Below the pieces are notes generated by a model. The model was not told where the DNA came from, ran no database searches, and worked only from the letters and a program-made list of their open reading frames with translations. Below, piece by piece: positions 36,344 to 45,333 of a stretch of DNA of 64,000 bases. The translations under genes and the position numbers were made by a program. Source of the stretch: Bacteroidales bacterium (lineage in GTDB: Bacteria > Bacteroidota > Bacteroidia > Bacteroidales > UBA7960); NCBI GenBank assembly GCA_019429365.1, contig JAHYJD010000001.1:37453-101452 (forward strand), read 5' to 3'. Position 1 is the stretch's first letter. The number at the start of each line of letters is the position of its first letter.

Positions 36344-37240
36344 ATGCTTTTAGGCGCTGTAGATATTGGATCCAATGCCGTGAGGCTTTTCTTTGCCAAC
36401 GTGTTTGACCAGGATGGAGAAGTGGTGGCCGAAAAAGCCTCGCTGGTGCGTATACCCCTTCGGCTGGGTGAGGAAGTTTTTAAGAAAGGCAAGATTTCGA
36501 AAGAGAAAATGGAGCAACTGGTAAAGACTATGAAGGCTTTTAAGTTGCTTATTGAGGTTGTGGAGCCAGTGGCCTTCAGGGCATGTGCCACGGCTGCCAT
36601 GCGCGAGGCTGAAAACAGCGCCGGGCTGCTCAAGCGCATCAAAAAGGAAGCCGGTATCGACATTGAGATAATTGATGGACTGGAAGAAGCCCGCATTGTG
36701 AGCACGGTGAGCCATCTGAACTTCGATGGGTCTTACCAAAAGGTGATGTATATTGACGTGGGAGGTGGCTCTACCGAAATATCAATTCTCGAAAGCCAAC
36801 GGATCGTAGCTTCCAACTCTTTTAAAATTGGAACCGTCAGGCTGCTCAACGGAATGGTAAAGGCTTCGGAATGGGATAAGATGAAAGCATGGCTTACGCA
36901 GTTTAAAGGAAAAAACGAACAACTGCTGCTGGTGGGCTCGGGCGGAAACATTAACAAAATAACCAAGCTATATGGCGATATTGCACATAAAACGCTTTCG
37001 TTCTCAGCGCTTGAGCAAGCCCTCGGCCACCTGGGGAGTTACTCTGTGCAAGACCGTGTGGAATTAATGGGCATGCGCCCCGACAGGGCCGACGTCATCA
37101 TCCCGGCAGGTCAGATCTTTCATTTTATTATGGATTACCTGAAAGTCGGTCTTGTTTTTGTGCCCAAAATAGGTCTTTCCGACGGCATTGTCAGTATTCT
37201 GTTTAGCGAGCAAAGCAAAAAAATGGCCGCCAGAAGGTAG
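36344..37240 (+). CDS. Exopolyphosphatase / Ppx-GppA phosphatase family
   Basis: A 298-residue short Ppx/GppA protein of the ASKHA fold, with AVDIGSNAVRLFFANV at the N-terminus and IDVGGGSTEISI as the second phosphate motif. It lacks the C-terminal HD-like domain of the E. coli Ppx, so it equals the catalytic core. It follows ppk1 by three bases, so synthesis and breakdown of polyphosphate (or pppGpp) are made from one message. The RelA/SpoT gene is next on the same strand. Confidence 0.9.
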   Translation: MLLGAVDIGSNAVRLFFANVFDQDGEVVAEKASLVRIPLRLGEEVFKKGKISKEKMEQLVKTMKAFKLLIEVVEPVAFRACATAAMREAENSAGLLKRIKKEAGIDIEIIDGLEEARIVSTVSHLNFDGSYQKVMYIDVGGGSTEISILESQRIVASNSFKIGTVRLLNGMVKASEWDKMKAWLTQFKGKNEQLLLVGSGGNINKITKLYGDIAHKTLSFSALEQALGHLGSYSVQDRVELMGMRPDRADVIIPAGQIFHFIMDYLKVGLVFVPKIGLSDGIVSILFSEQSKKMAARR

Positions 37241-37307
37241 TGCTGAAATCTGCCTGACAGTTGCCCTAAAAATTGTTTGCCTTAGGGGCAATTCCCCTTA
37301 TTTGCAG

Positions 37308-37315
37308 TATATTTG
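37308..37315 (+). promoter_or_regulatory. Promoter -7 element of the RelA/SpoT gene
   Basis: TATATTTG, 35 bases before the ATG at 37350. A -33 box is not obvious. Its position inside the upstream part of a longer open frame supports the start at 37350. Confidence 0.5.
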
Positions 37316-37349
37316 TGTAAAGCAAGAGTTCTTAGCCATTTTACTGATT

Positions 37350-39590
37350 ATGCAGGAAACAGCCACATTCGATCAAGAACGCGCGGAGATTCTGAAACGT
37401 TACCGGCAGCTCATTTCCTCGTGCCGTCCTTCCACCACCAAGGAAGACCGCGAGCGGATGCGCAAGGCTTTCGACTTTGCCGTGGAGGCCCACAAGAACC
37501 ACCGGCGAAAAAGTGGAGAGCCCTACATCTTTCATCCCATAGCCGTAGGCCAAATTGTGGTGGAGGAAATCGGCCTGGGTACCACCAGCGTGATTTGTGC
37601 CTTGCTGCACGATGTGGTGGAAGATACCGACTACACCCTTGCCGATATTTCTGAGCATTTCGGTGAGGAGGTATCACGCATTATTGATGGCCTTACCAAG
37701 ATCAGCGACATTTTCGACCAAACCACCTCGGTGCAGGCCGAAAACTTCCGCAAAATGCTGCTTACGCTCTCTGACGACGTAAGGGTAATTCTGATCAAAC
37801 TGGCCGACCGCCTGCACAATATGCGCACCCTCGACTCCCTGCCGCCCAAAAAGCAGTTAAAAATCGCCAACGAAACCCTCTACCTGTTTGCACCCCTGGC
37901 CCACCGCCTGGGTTTCCATGCTATAAAAAGCGAGCTCGAAGACCTGGCCCTGAAGTATACCGAACCCGAAATTTTTACTTCCATTTCGCAGAAGCTGGTC
38001 GACTCGGAAGAAGAACGTAACCGCTTCATTACTGCCTTTACCGATCCCATAAAAAAATCGCTGGAGAAGGAGGGTTTCAACTTCACCATTCTGGCACGCA
38101 CCAAATCCATCAGCTCCATTTGGGGCAAAATGCAGAAAAAGGAAGTGCCCTTTGAGGAGGTGTACGACATTTTTGCCATCCGCATTATTATCGATACGCC
38201 CGAGCCGCGCGAAAAGGCCGACAGCTGGAAGGTTTATTCCATAGTTACGGATATTTACCGGCCCAACCCCGACCGCCTGCGCGACTGGATATCCACGCCC
38301 AAGGCCAACGGATACGAGTCGCTGCACACCACGGTGATGAGCAAGTCGGGCAAATGGGTGGAGGTGCAGATTCGCACCCGCCGCATGGACGAGGTGGCCG
38401 AGAAAGGCTATGCTGCCCATTGGAAATACAAGGAGGCGAAAACCGGCGAAAGCGGCATCGACAAATGGCTTAAACGCATACGCGAGATTCTGAAAACCGC
38501 CGAGTCTGATGCCCTCGACTTTATCGATGACTTTAAGTTAAATCTCTTCTCCGACGAGATCATAGTGTTTACACCCAAAGGCGAATTGCGTACCCTGCCC
38601 ATTGGCAGCACGGCGCTCGACTTTGCCTACAGCATTCACTCGCAAGTGGGCAACCACTGCCTTGGAGCCAAAGTAAACCATAAGCTGGTGCCCCTCAGCA
38701 ATGTGCTGAAAAGCGGCGACCAGGTGGAAATCATCACCTCTGCCAAGCAGGTGCCTAAGCCCGACTGGCTAAATTATGTCACCACCGCCCGGGCTAAGGG
38801 CCGCATAAAAGCTGCCCTGAAGGAGGAACGCAAGAAGCAGGCTGAGGATGGTAAGGAAATCCTGGATCGCAAACTCAAGCAGTTTAAGATCGAAAACAAC
38901 CCCACCAACATTCAGAAGCTGGTAGAGCATTTCAAACTGGCAGCGCCCCTCGATCTGTATTACGATGTGGCCATCGGAAAGATAGGGCAGAAAGAGCTGA
39001 AAGCATACCATTCTGAGCAGGAAAAAGGCGGGATTCTTTCGTATCTGAAAAACCCCTTCGGGCGCTCCAGGGAAACTGCAACACAGGAAAAAGCCCAGGA
39101 TGATCCCATCAGGCAGCAGCTGAAAAGCAAACCCGACACCCTGCTGATTGGCGACAACCTCGAAAACCTAAACTATACCCTTTCGCCTTGCTGCAACCCA
39201 ATACCTGGCGACGATGTGTTTGGTTTCGTTACCATTAACGAAGGCATCAAAATTCACCGCAACAACTGCCCCAATGCCGTGCAGCTCATGTCGAAGTACG
39301 CTTACCGCATTGTAAAGGCCAAGTGGATCACCAACAAAAACATTGCTTTCCTTTCGGGAATCCGAATTAAGGGGATAGACGAAATCGGGTTGCTTCGAAA
39401 CCTTACCAATACCATTTCCAGCGAATACAACATCAATATTCGGAGCATTAATATCGACACCAATGCCGGAACATTTGAAGGCGATGTAATGCTTTATATT
39501 CATGACACACAGCACCTTAGTAATCTGATTAACAAACTTAAAAAACTTAAGGGCGTGCAGTCGGTTTCGCGGATCGGGAAGATTTCTTAG
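37350..39590 (+). CDS. spoT: Bifunctional (p)ppGpp synthetase/hydrolase, RelA/SpoT
   Basis: A 746-residue stringent-response enzyme. In order: HD hydrolase domain with HPIAVGQIV and ALLHDVVEDTDYT, the synthetase domain with KSISSIWGKMQKK and KANGYESLHTTVMS, the TGS domain with LPIGSTALDFAYSIHSQVG, the Cys-containing region LSPCCNPIPGD, and a C-terminal ACT domain. Both enzymatic halves look intact, as expected of a single Rel in this phylum. The open frame extends upstream to 37188 but would overlap the preceding gene; I start at the ATG at 37350. Confidence 0.96.
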   Translation: MQETATFDQERAEILKRYRQLISSCRPSTTKEDRERMRKAFDFAVEAHKNHRRKSGEPYIFHPIAVGQIVVEEIGLGTTSVICALLHDVVEDTDYTLADISEHFGEEVSRIIDGLTKISDIFDQTTSVQAENFRKMLLTLSDDVRVILIKLADRLHNMRTLDSLPPKKQLKIANETLYLFAPLAHRLGFHAIKSELEDLALKYTEPEIFTSISQKLVDSEEERNRFITAFTDPIKKSLEKEGFNFTILARTKSISSIWGKMQKKEVPFEEVYDIFAIRIIIDTPEPREKADSWKVYSIVTDIYRPNPDRLRDWISTPKANGYESLHTTVMSKSGKWVEVQIRTRRMDEVAEKGYAAHWKYKEAKTGESGIDKWLKRIREILKTAESDALDFIDDFKLNLFSDEIIVFTPKGELRTLPIGSTALDFAYSIHSQVGNHCLGAKVNHKLVPLSNVLKSGDQVEIITSAKQVPKPDWLNYVTTARAKGRIKAALKEERKKQAEDGKEILDRKLKQFKIENNPTNIQKLVEHFKLAAPLDLYYDVAIGKIGQKELKAYHSEQEKGGILSYLKNPFGRSRETATQEKAQDDPIRQQLKSKPDTLLIGDNLENLNYTLSPCCNPIPGDDVFGFVTINEGIKIHRNNCPNAVQLMSKYAYRIVKAKWITNKNIAFLSGIRIKGIDEIGLLRNLTNTISSEYNINIRSINIDTNAGTFEGDVMLYIHDTQHLSNLINKLKKLKGVQSVSRIGKIS

Positions 39591-39661
39591 CCTTGTAAGT
39601 AGTTGAAAAACAGGCAATAGCTTAATTATTTATAAAGATTTCAAATAACAAATTTTTTTCA

Positions 39662-39669
39662 TATCTTTG
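39662..39669 (+). promoter_or_regulatory. Promoter -7 element of the fur-type gene
   Basis: TATCTTTG, followed by a leader of about 100 bases to the ATG at 39778. That leader holds an interrupted stem-loop: GCCGC/GCGGC (39710-39714 with 39747-39751) enclosing GGAATAT/ATATTCC (39722-39728 with 39739-39745). Confidence 0.5.
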
Positions 39670-39777
39670 AGCCAATCAGCCCGGCAAACAGGTGTTTTAC
39701 GGGATGGTTGCCGCACTTGCAGGAATATGCATGTAGGAATATTCCGGCGGCCTGCAGAAATGAATAAATTTGCTTAG

Positions 39778-40248
39778 ATGAAAGAATCAAAGGCATTTCA
39801 GGAGGTTTACGAAGCCGTTAAAAACATTTTTTCCTCTTACCTCACGGCCAACGGGCACAGGAAAACGCCCGAACGCTTCACTATTTTGCGTGAGATTTAT
39901 CTCACCGAAGGCCATTTTGATGTGGAGTCGCTCTATATCAAAATGAAAAATAACAAATACCGCGTTAGCCGGGCCACCCTCTACAACACCATAGAGTTGC
40001 TTCAAAACTGCAAACTGGTTATTAAGCATCAGTTTGGAAAAAATGTAGCACAGTTCGAGAAATCCTACAAATACAAACAGCATGATCACGTGATCTGTTC
40101 CGAATGCGGTCTGGTGTATGAATTTTGTGATCCCCGCCTGCAGGAAATTCAGAACTCAGTGGCGGAAATCATGAATGTGAAGATAACCCATCGTTCCTTT
40201 GTTTTTTACGGCCTCTGCGTTGATTGCCAGAAACTGAAAGAAAATTAA
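39778..40248 (+). CDS. Fur-family transcriptional regulator
   Basis: A 156-residue metal-responsive repressor. The N-terminal winged helix spans about 20-90 ([25 protein letters not shown]). The dimerisation domain has [10 protein letters not shown] and GLCVDCQ, two CxxC pairs that form the structural zinc site. Whether it senses iron, zinc or peroxide cannot be read from sequence alone. It is monocistronic, between spoT and purA. Confidence 0.92.
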   Translation: MKESKAFQEVYEAVKNIFSSYLTANGHRKTPERFTILREIYLTEGHFDVESLYIKMKNNKYRVSRATLYNTIELLQNCKLVIKHQFGKNVAQFEKSYKYKQHDHVICSECGLVYEFCDPRLQEIQNSVAEIMNVKITHRSFVFYGLCVDCQKLKEN

Positions 40249-40289
40249 AACACCAGCATTTTTTGTTTCAGGTTTATTGGGTAAAACAG

Positions 40290-40320
40290 TTTGCGCTGTG
40301 CCCAAAATGCGTTAAATTTG
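40290..40320 (+). promoter_or_regulatory. Promoter of purA
   Basis: TTTG at 40290-40293 and TAAATTTG at 40313-40320, with a 19-base spacer, a full match to the Bacteroidota -33/-7 pattern. The ATG is at 40383. Confidence 0.7.
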
Positions 40321-40382
40321 GCCTTGCAATGAAGCGCGCGTAACAGCCGCTTTTTTTATGTCATATTCTTAACAAAAGTATA

Positions 40383-41687
40383 ATGAAGCAGGCCAATAAA
40401 GCAGATGTACTGCTTGGATTGCAATGGGGCGACGAGGGCAAGGGCAAGATCGTAGATGTGCTAACGCCCAATTACCAATTGATTGCCCGTTTTCAGGGCG
40501 GCCCCAACGCCGGGCACACCCTCGAGTTCGAAAATCGCAAGTATGTGCTGCATACCATCCCTTCGGGCATCTTTCATGCCGGTAGCAAAAACCTCATTGG
40601 CAGCGGGGTGGTGATCGACCCTTATATTTTCAGCCAGGAGCTCGACCATCTCGATATTGACCAGGAACAGCTGCGCCAAAGTTTGCTGATCTCGGCCCGC
40701 GCACACCTGATCACGCCCGGCCACCGCCTGCTCGATGCCGCCAACGAAGCCTCCAAGGGCCTCAAGAAGATCGGCAGCACCCTCAAGGGTATAGGGCCAA
40801 CCTATACCGACAAAATTGCACGTAGCGGCCTGCGCCTGGGCGACTCCAGTCACCCTGATTTTGAAAACATTTATCAGCAGTTGAAGGAATCGCACCTGCG
40901 GCTGGTAAAGGGCCTGGGCTATTCGAAAGACGATTTCAAAATTGAATGCATGCCTTTTGATGAATATGAGAAGCAATGGTTCGAGGGCCTGCATCGCATC
41001 CAGCAGCTGCAGCTTGTGGAAAGCGAAGTCTACATTAACCAGGCGCTCGACAGCGGGGTGAAGGTGCTGGCCGAAGGCGCCCAGGGTACCTTGCTCGACA
41101 TTGACTTCGGCTCCTATCCCTTCGTTACCTCCAGCAACACCATTGCCGCCGGCGCCTGCACAGGACTGGGCCTGGCACCCACCAGGATAGGGGAGGTGTT
41201 CGGCATATTCAAAGCTTACTGCACCCGCGTGGGCAGCGGGCCCTTCCCTACTGAGCTGTTCGATGCCGATGGCGAAAACCTGCGAAAAAGTGGCAACGAA
41301 TTTGGCTCCACTACCGGCCGCCCGCGCCGCTGCGGCTGGCTCGACCTGCCCGCCCTGAAATACTCCGTTATGCTAAACGGCGTAAGCCAACTTATTATGA
41401 CTAAAGTGGATGTGCTTAGCGAGATGAAACAATTCAAGGTTTGTGTGGGCTACAATTACAATGGCAAGCTGGTTGAATTCCTGCCTTCTTCATACGAACC
41501 CGAAAAGCTCAAGCCTGTGCTGATCGACTTCAAGGGCTGGCATTGCGACCTGGCTTCGTTCAAATCCATAGAGGAGCTGCCAGCCGAGCTCCATGCCTAT
41601 CTTCGCCTCATTGAAGATTTTGTGAAGGTACCCATCGAGATCGTATCCACCGGCCCCGACCGCACCCAGACCCTTTTCAGGAAATAA
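40383..41687 (+). CDS. purA: Adenylosuccinate synthase
   Basis: Joins IMP and aspartate with GTP in AMP synthesis. The 434-residue protein has the N-terminal GLQWGDEGKGKIVD motif, GGPNAGHT, GIGPTYTDK, and FGSTTGRPRRCGW near the C-terminal part. The methyltransferase gene begins 17 bases after the stop and is probably in the same transcript. Confidence 0.98.
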   Translation: MKQANKADVLLGLQWGDEGKGKIVDVLTPNYQLIARFQGGPNAGHTLEFENRKYVLHTIPSGIFHAGSKNLIGSGVVIDPYIFSQELDHLDIDQEQLRQSLLISARAHLITPGHRLLDAANEASKGLKKIGSTLKGIGPTYTDKIARSGLRLGDSSHPDFENIYQQLKESHLRLVKGLGYSKDDFKIECMPFDEYEKQWFEGLHRIQQLQLVESEVYINQALDSGVKVLAEGAQGTLLDIDFGSYPFVTSSNTIAAGACTGLGLAPTRIGEVFGIFKAYCTRVGSGPFPTELFDADGENLRKSGNEFGSTTGRPRRCGWLDLPALKYSVMLNGVSQLIMTKVDVLSEMKQFKVCVGYNYNGKLVEFLPSSYEPEKLKPVLIDFKGWHCDLASFKSIEELPAELHAYLRLIEDFVKVPIEIVSTGPDRTQTLFRK

Positions 41688-41704
41688 CCGGCAAACCCAA
41701 TCTG

Positions 41705-42541
41705 ATGAGCCGCTTGCTCCGCAAACTCTATTACCTTTTGCCACCCAAGCCCAGACGGGTTTTCAGGCGCTTGTTCTTCCTGCCCATCGACCTGGCCGAA
41801 AGCCTTATGGGCAAGCGCCCGGAGCTGGCACCGCCACGTGGAAAAATATTCGTGGGGCAGGGTGATTTTGTGGAGATCGGCGACACCCTGCTGCGGCACT
41901 TTCAGCAGCTTTGCCAATTGCAACCCCACCAGCGCGTGCTCGATGTGGGCTGTGGCATCGGCCGCATTGCCCGGCCACTGGCAGGCTTCCTCAACGAAAA
42001 AGGCAGCTACGAAGGCTTCGACATTGTGAAGGAAGGCATCGACTGGTGCAAAAAGCATTATGCCGGCTATCCCAATTTCAGGTTCCTATACACCCCCCTG
42101 CAAAACGACCTCTATAACCTTTCTACCGATCAAAAGGCATCTGACTTTACTTTCCCTTACGGGGAAAATGAATTCGACCTGGTGGTGCTCACCTCCGTCT
42201 TTACCCATATGCAGCCCGCCGATGTGGCGCACTACCTGAAGGAGATCGGCCGTGTAATGAAACCCGGCGGACGTTGCTTCGCCACCTTCTTCATCATCAC
42301 CCCGGCATCAGAAAAGCGTCTGGATGAATCCGAAAGCCCCTTCTTCGCGCACCGCTACGGGCATTACTTCCTGCACAACCCCAGGGTGAAAGATGCCAAC
42401 ATCGCCTACCGGCACGAATATCTCAGCGGGCTGTTTGCCAATGCCGGTCTGGAGCAACTGCAGTTCCACCCCGGCTGGTGGGCCGGTTTGCCACAAGCGC
42501 AATGCCTGAATTTTCAGGATGTGGTGATCCTGAGAAAATAA
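41705..42541 (+). CDS. Class I SAM-dependent methyltransferase
   Basis: A 278-residue soluble methyltransferase. The SAM-binding motif I is RVLDVGCGIGRIA (about 77-89), followed by an acidic motif YEGFDIV and post-motif LVVLTSVFTHMQPADVAHYLKEIGRVMKPGG, typical of the Methyltransf_11/25 fold. The basic N-terminal 35 residues are unusual. The substrate is unknown. It is the last gene before the repeat-rich island. Confidence 0.85.
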   Translation: MSRLLRKLYYLLPPKPRRVFRRLFFLPIDLAESLMGKRPELAPPRGKIFVGQGDFVEIGDTLLRHFQQLCQLQPHQRVLDVGCGIGRIARPLAGFLNEKGSYEGFDIVKEGIDWCKKHYAGYPNFRFLYTPLQNDLYNLSTDQKASDFTFPYGENEFDLVVLTSVFTHMQPADVAHYLKEIGRVMKPGGRCFATFFIITPASEKRLDESESPFFAHRYGHYFLHNPRVKDANIAYRHEYLSGLFANAGLEQLQFHPGWWAGLPQAQCLNFQDVVILRK

Positions 42542-42643
42542 GCAGAAACTGCTTTCGCAACGTTCCCCTTATAAAATGCTCCTATTCTGGCTCGCCCCTG
42601 ATCCAAACATAAAACGTAATTAACCCATGAATAACACGTAACC

Positions 42644-42720
42644 AACACGTAGTTGAAACGTAATTGCACGTTTCAACTACGTTTCAACTACGTGTTAACT
42701 ACGTTTGAACTACGTTTAAA
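42644..42720. repeat. Nested alternative hairpins and CAACTACGTTT iterations
   Basis: AACACGTAGTTGAAACGT at 42644-42661 has a perfect 18-base reverse complement at 42679-42696. A second copy of the arm, ACGTTTCAACTACGT, at 42668-42682 lies in the loop, so the left arm can pair with either. Two more CTACGTTT units follow to 42718. It lies 100 bases after the methyltransferase stop and is not flanked by a T-run. Confidence 0.85.
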
Positions 42721-42932
42721 CTCTGACCGTGAAACGACCCAGTAAGGTATGTGACTGGCCTTTGGTATGGCTGGTTTACCCTCGCTGAATTCGAGTCAAA
42801 TTTGCAGACCTTAGAGATTTCAACTCCCTACAACACCACTGATCGAAATTTCTCTATCCACATCGATTATTCTTTAATTTGCCCCTTCTAAGCGGATTCG
42901 CATTTATTTATTTGTAAAATATTTGAAACCCG

Positions 42933-43003
42933 AGACGCGCCGAAAGGCGCGTCTGTACGGTATTTGCAGTGAGAGAAAATAAGCCGCGCCGGCAGGCGCG
43001 GCT
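42933..43003. repeat. Pair of REP-like GC palindromes
   Basis: AGACGCGCC-GAAA-GGCGCGTCT (42933-42954) is a nine-base stem with a GAAA tetraloop; AGCCGCGCC-GGCA-GGCGCGGCT (42982-43003) is a second nine-base stem. A third member of the first type occurs at 44986-45007 with the same AAATATTTGAAA lead-in. Confidence 0.85.
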
Positions 43004-43312
43004 CTACTATGGGGCTTAGGCAAAGATTGGTGCGGGCCAATTCTGCTTTCAAAAAAATGAAAACCTACATTATCCCCTTGCGCTGCGACGGACCGCCTGC
43101 TGCTGCTAAGGCTAGCCTTGCGCAGCGCCAGAACCATTGATGCTCCTTAACCCAGGGTTGCGCTCGCTTCACTCGCTCACCCTGGGCTATTAACATTTTA
43201 CCCTTTCAGGGTAATGACCTGTTTGCGAGGATTGGTTAAGGTTCGGACGCGGGGTGACCCGCTTTCGAGAAATTTGGTTGGCATTCAAGGAAGTTTGCGT
43301 GCGGGGGCCCTG
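43004..43312 (+). repeat. Dispersed repeat block, copy 1
   Basis: Shared with 47083-47377 and, in part, 47561-47727. The block contains GGCAAAGATTGG, the TTGCGCTGCGACGG part, a long stem AACCCAGGGT/ACCCTGGGCT around 43147-43188 and TTTTACCCTTTCAGGGTAA. Its end GTTCGGACGCGGGGTGA to GGGGGCCCTG (43241-43312) matches 47306-47377 over 72 bases with few changes. No open reading frame in it looks real. Confidence 0.8.
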
Positions 43313-43410
43313 ACCTTTATTTTGTTACTTCCCGGCTGCCGCTTTGGCCCTTGCCTTTGGCGGGCAGGTTTTTGGGCAATCAAAAAAAGTAAAAGCAAAA
43401 AAACTTTCCA

Positions 43411-43508
43411 AAATACCAACCCACTTCATATTCTCAAAAAATTTCTATCTTGCAGGCTGAAAATGTTCTTTGAAAAGCATGCTTAGGCCTGCTGTGTGAA
43501 GCCTGGCC
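43411..43508 (+). repeat. RHS cassette leader, copy 1
   Basis: About 98 bases nearly identical to 45233-45330 (one small indel, a few substitutions): CTTCATATTCTCAAAAAATT, TCTATCTTGCAG, TCTTTGAAAAGCATGCTTA, GCCTGCTGTGTG. It runs directly into the first RHS tip. TATCTTG resembles a -7 box but is not a full match. Confidence 0.85.
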
Positions 43509-44410
43509 AGCCCCTTAGCTACAACCGCTATGCCTATGTGTTTAACAACCCCCTTAGCCACACCGACCCCAGCGGGTATATAACCATGCCCATAAAAGAC
43601 GATGGCCAAATCATGCAAGTCGATTTGAATGATTACTATAAGCCGGAGTGGCTTGGTTACAGTGGCTATAATCAATTATTTGGGGGAGGAAGTGGTGGCC
43701 TGCTTGGAAGTGGAACTGGTTTTGGATTGCCAGGTGTTGGCGGGAATGGAGCAGGGGAGAACGGGATATATTATGATTGGGTCTCAGGCACCTTTCGTTA
43801 TGTTTCCAATCCCGGGCGTGTGGTCATTGGAGGCTTCTGGCTGGATGTCCCCATATCTGAAAAAGTAAATGAAGGCCTGGATGGAGAAATTGCAGGCCGC
43901 TGGATTATTGGCGCTGGGATAAGGTCCATTTTTATTAACCCCGGGTTTGGGGAGGGGAGTTTCTCTAGTTCGGGTGGAAATCATGGCATAGATGATTATG
44001 TCGGCTTAGCTGTTAGCGCCGTTGGAGCATATAACGGATTTATGGGAGATGCATTTTATAGCAAGTATCATCATGTGCAAAAAAATGGAACCATTCGTTC
44101 CGCAAAATTCGTAAAGAACAACGCGAATAAAATTTATCAAACCAGTAGGGATGGAGTAAAAGCCTTAACAAAAAATGCTAGAGTTTTAAGTAGAGGAGCA
44201 GGAATTGTAGGAAGTGCTATTTCTGTAGGTCAATTCGTATATGAGCCAACAATTGCAAATGCGTTTGATGGTGTGATGAGTGCCACAGCTTTTATTCCTG
44301 TGGTAGGTTGGGCTGTTTCTGGCACATATTTTATTTTAAATACATTTACCACTGCTACAACAGGTCAAACTATTGGTGAACATATTTTTGGAGATAAAAG
44401 AGTTTTTTAG
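43496..44410 (+). CDS. Orphan RHS tip with glycine-rich C-terminal domain
   Basis: A 304-residue fragment of an RHS-repeat protein. It begins (GTG start) with the conserved end of the RHS core, PLSYNRYAYVFNNPLSHTDPSGY, then switches to a variable region. That region is glycine-rich, and its last 100 residues are hydrophobic (around SATAFIPVVGWAVSGTYFIL), which suggests a membrane-active C-terminal toxin. There is no N-terminal RHS repeat array or secretion signal, so it is either a silent recombination cassette or a remnant. An AT-rich two- to three-TM gene follows after two bases, as expected of an immunity gene. Confidence 0.7.
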   Translation: MKPGQPLSYNRYAYVFNNPLSHTDPSGYITMPIKDDGQIMQVDLNDYYKPEWLGYSGYNQLFGGGSGGLLGSGTGFGLPGVGGNGAGENGIYYDWVSGTFRYVSNPGRVVIGGFWLDVPISEKVNEGLDGEIAGRWIIGAGIRSIFINPGFGEGSFSSSGGNHGIDDYVGLAVSAVGAYNGFMGDAFYSKYHHVQKNGTIRSAKFVKNNANKIYQTSRDGVKALTKNARVLSRGAGIVGSAISVGQFVYEPTIANAFDGVMSATAFIPVVGWAVSGTYFILNTFTTATTGQTIGEHIFGDKRVF

Positions 44411-44412
44411 CT

Positions 44413-44826
44413 ATGAAGTTTTTTGATTATATTTTTTACAGAGTTTCAAGGTATTATCTAAAAAAGTGGGATGATGATACTGGACCAATTTATGGAATAG
44501 GTTTAGTGTCTATAATGCAACTCATTCATGTTTTATTTTTAGCTGTGATATTATCATTGGCATCTGAACCAATAAATGAAATATTGTTTGAAAGAAAAGA
44601 AGGGAAGAATTTTCTAAATTCGGGTATTATTTATCCTGTGGCAATTTTATTTATTATAAATTTTACTCGATACTTAAAATTTAAGAAATTAAGTTTTTTC
44701 AATAATGTTTGGGAGAATGAACCTAGTGCATTAAAGAAGAAACGAGGTTGGTTAATAATATTATATATTGTACTTAATTTGGTAATAACCACATTAATTT
44801 CAATATATCGAAGGTATTATTTTTAG
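44413..44826 (+). CDS. Small membrane protein, candidate immunity protein
   Basis: A 137-residue protein I do not recognise. Three hydrophobic helices are seen at about 30-50, 70-88 and 111-131, with basic and aromatic ends. Base composition is markedly AT-rich, unlike the core genes. It begins two bases after the RHS tip stop, so it is coupled to it. I infer an immunity protein against a membrane-acting RHS toxin; only its place supports this. Confidence 0.6.
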   Translation: MKFFDYIFYRVSRYYLKKWDDDTGPIYGIGLVSIMQLIHVLFLAVILSLASEPINEILFERKEGKNFLNSGIIYPVAILFIINFTRYLKFKKLSFFNNVWENEPSALKKKRGWLIILYIVLNLVITTLISIYRRYYF

Positions 44827-45232
44827 TGTTCATATACTAATGGCGGGTTTTCAATTAATGTTCTTATGTTACCTCCAAGTAAGCGAATTTAATTTCGTTG
44901 AGCCCAAAAGCGGGTTCTGTTGCAAATTCCGGTCTGAACAACATTGAATTTGCCATTCAAAAATTCGAAAAATATTTGAAAACAGAGTCGTGCCGAAAGG
45001 CACGGCTCCTACTACCATAGGCCAATCAGGAAAAAATATCCCGGTGCGCTGCACCTTTTTGGTAGGCTCCTGCACATTTCTTGCTACCGATATTTCGCGG
45101 CGCTGCCGCTTTTATCCAGTCTCTGAAATTCAAGCCGCCCGCCGGGCATTTTATTAACCCCCGGCTTTAGCCTGGGGTTGGGAGAAAACAACATGCAAGG
45201 GGGCTTTTGCATTGCCAAAATTTACCTTTTAA
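44827..45232. other. Intergenic repeat remnants between RHS cassettes
   Basis: About 400 bases with no gene. A GAAA-capped palindrome AGTCGTGCC/GGCACGGCT sits at 44986-45007 after AAATATTTGAAA. CCCCCGGCTTTAGCCTGGGG at about 45159-45178 recurs in altered form near 47804-47823 and 48916-48953. Confidence 0.6.
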
Positions 45233-45330
45233 AAATACTAACCAGCTTCATATTCTCAAAAAATTTCTATCTTGCAGCCTGAAACGCTCTTTGAAAAGCA
45301 TGCTTAAGCCTGCTGTGTGCAGCCCGGCAA
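45233..45330 (+). repeat. RHS cassette leader, copy 2
   Basis: Second copy of the 98-base leader at 43411-43508. It is followed by a longer piece of the RHS core than in copy 1. Confidence 0.85.
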
Positions 45331-45333
45331 CCC

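Noticed and set aside
37188..37349. N-terminal extension of the RelA/SpoT protein
   Set aside because: It overlaps the ppx gene, contains the promoter, and is not seen in the family.
43214..43486. Open frame of 90 codons in the repeat block
   Set aside because: It lies entirely within dispersed repeats and has a low-complexity Lys-rich end; no family resemblance.
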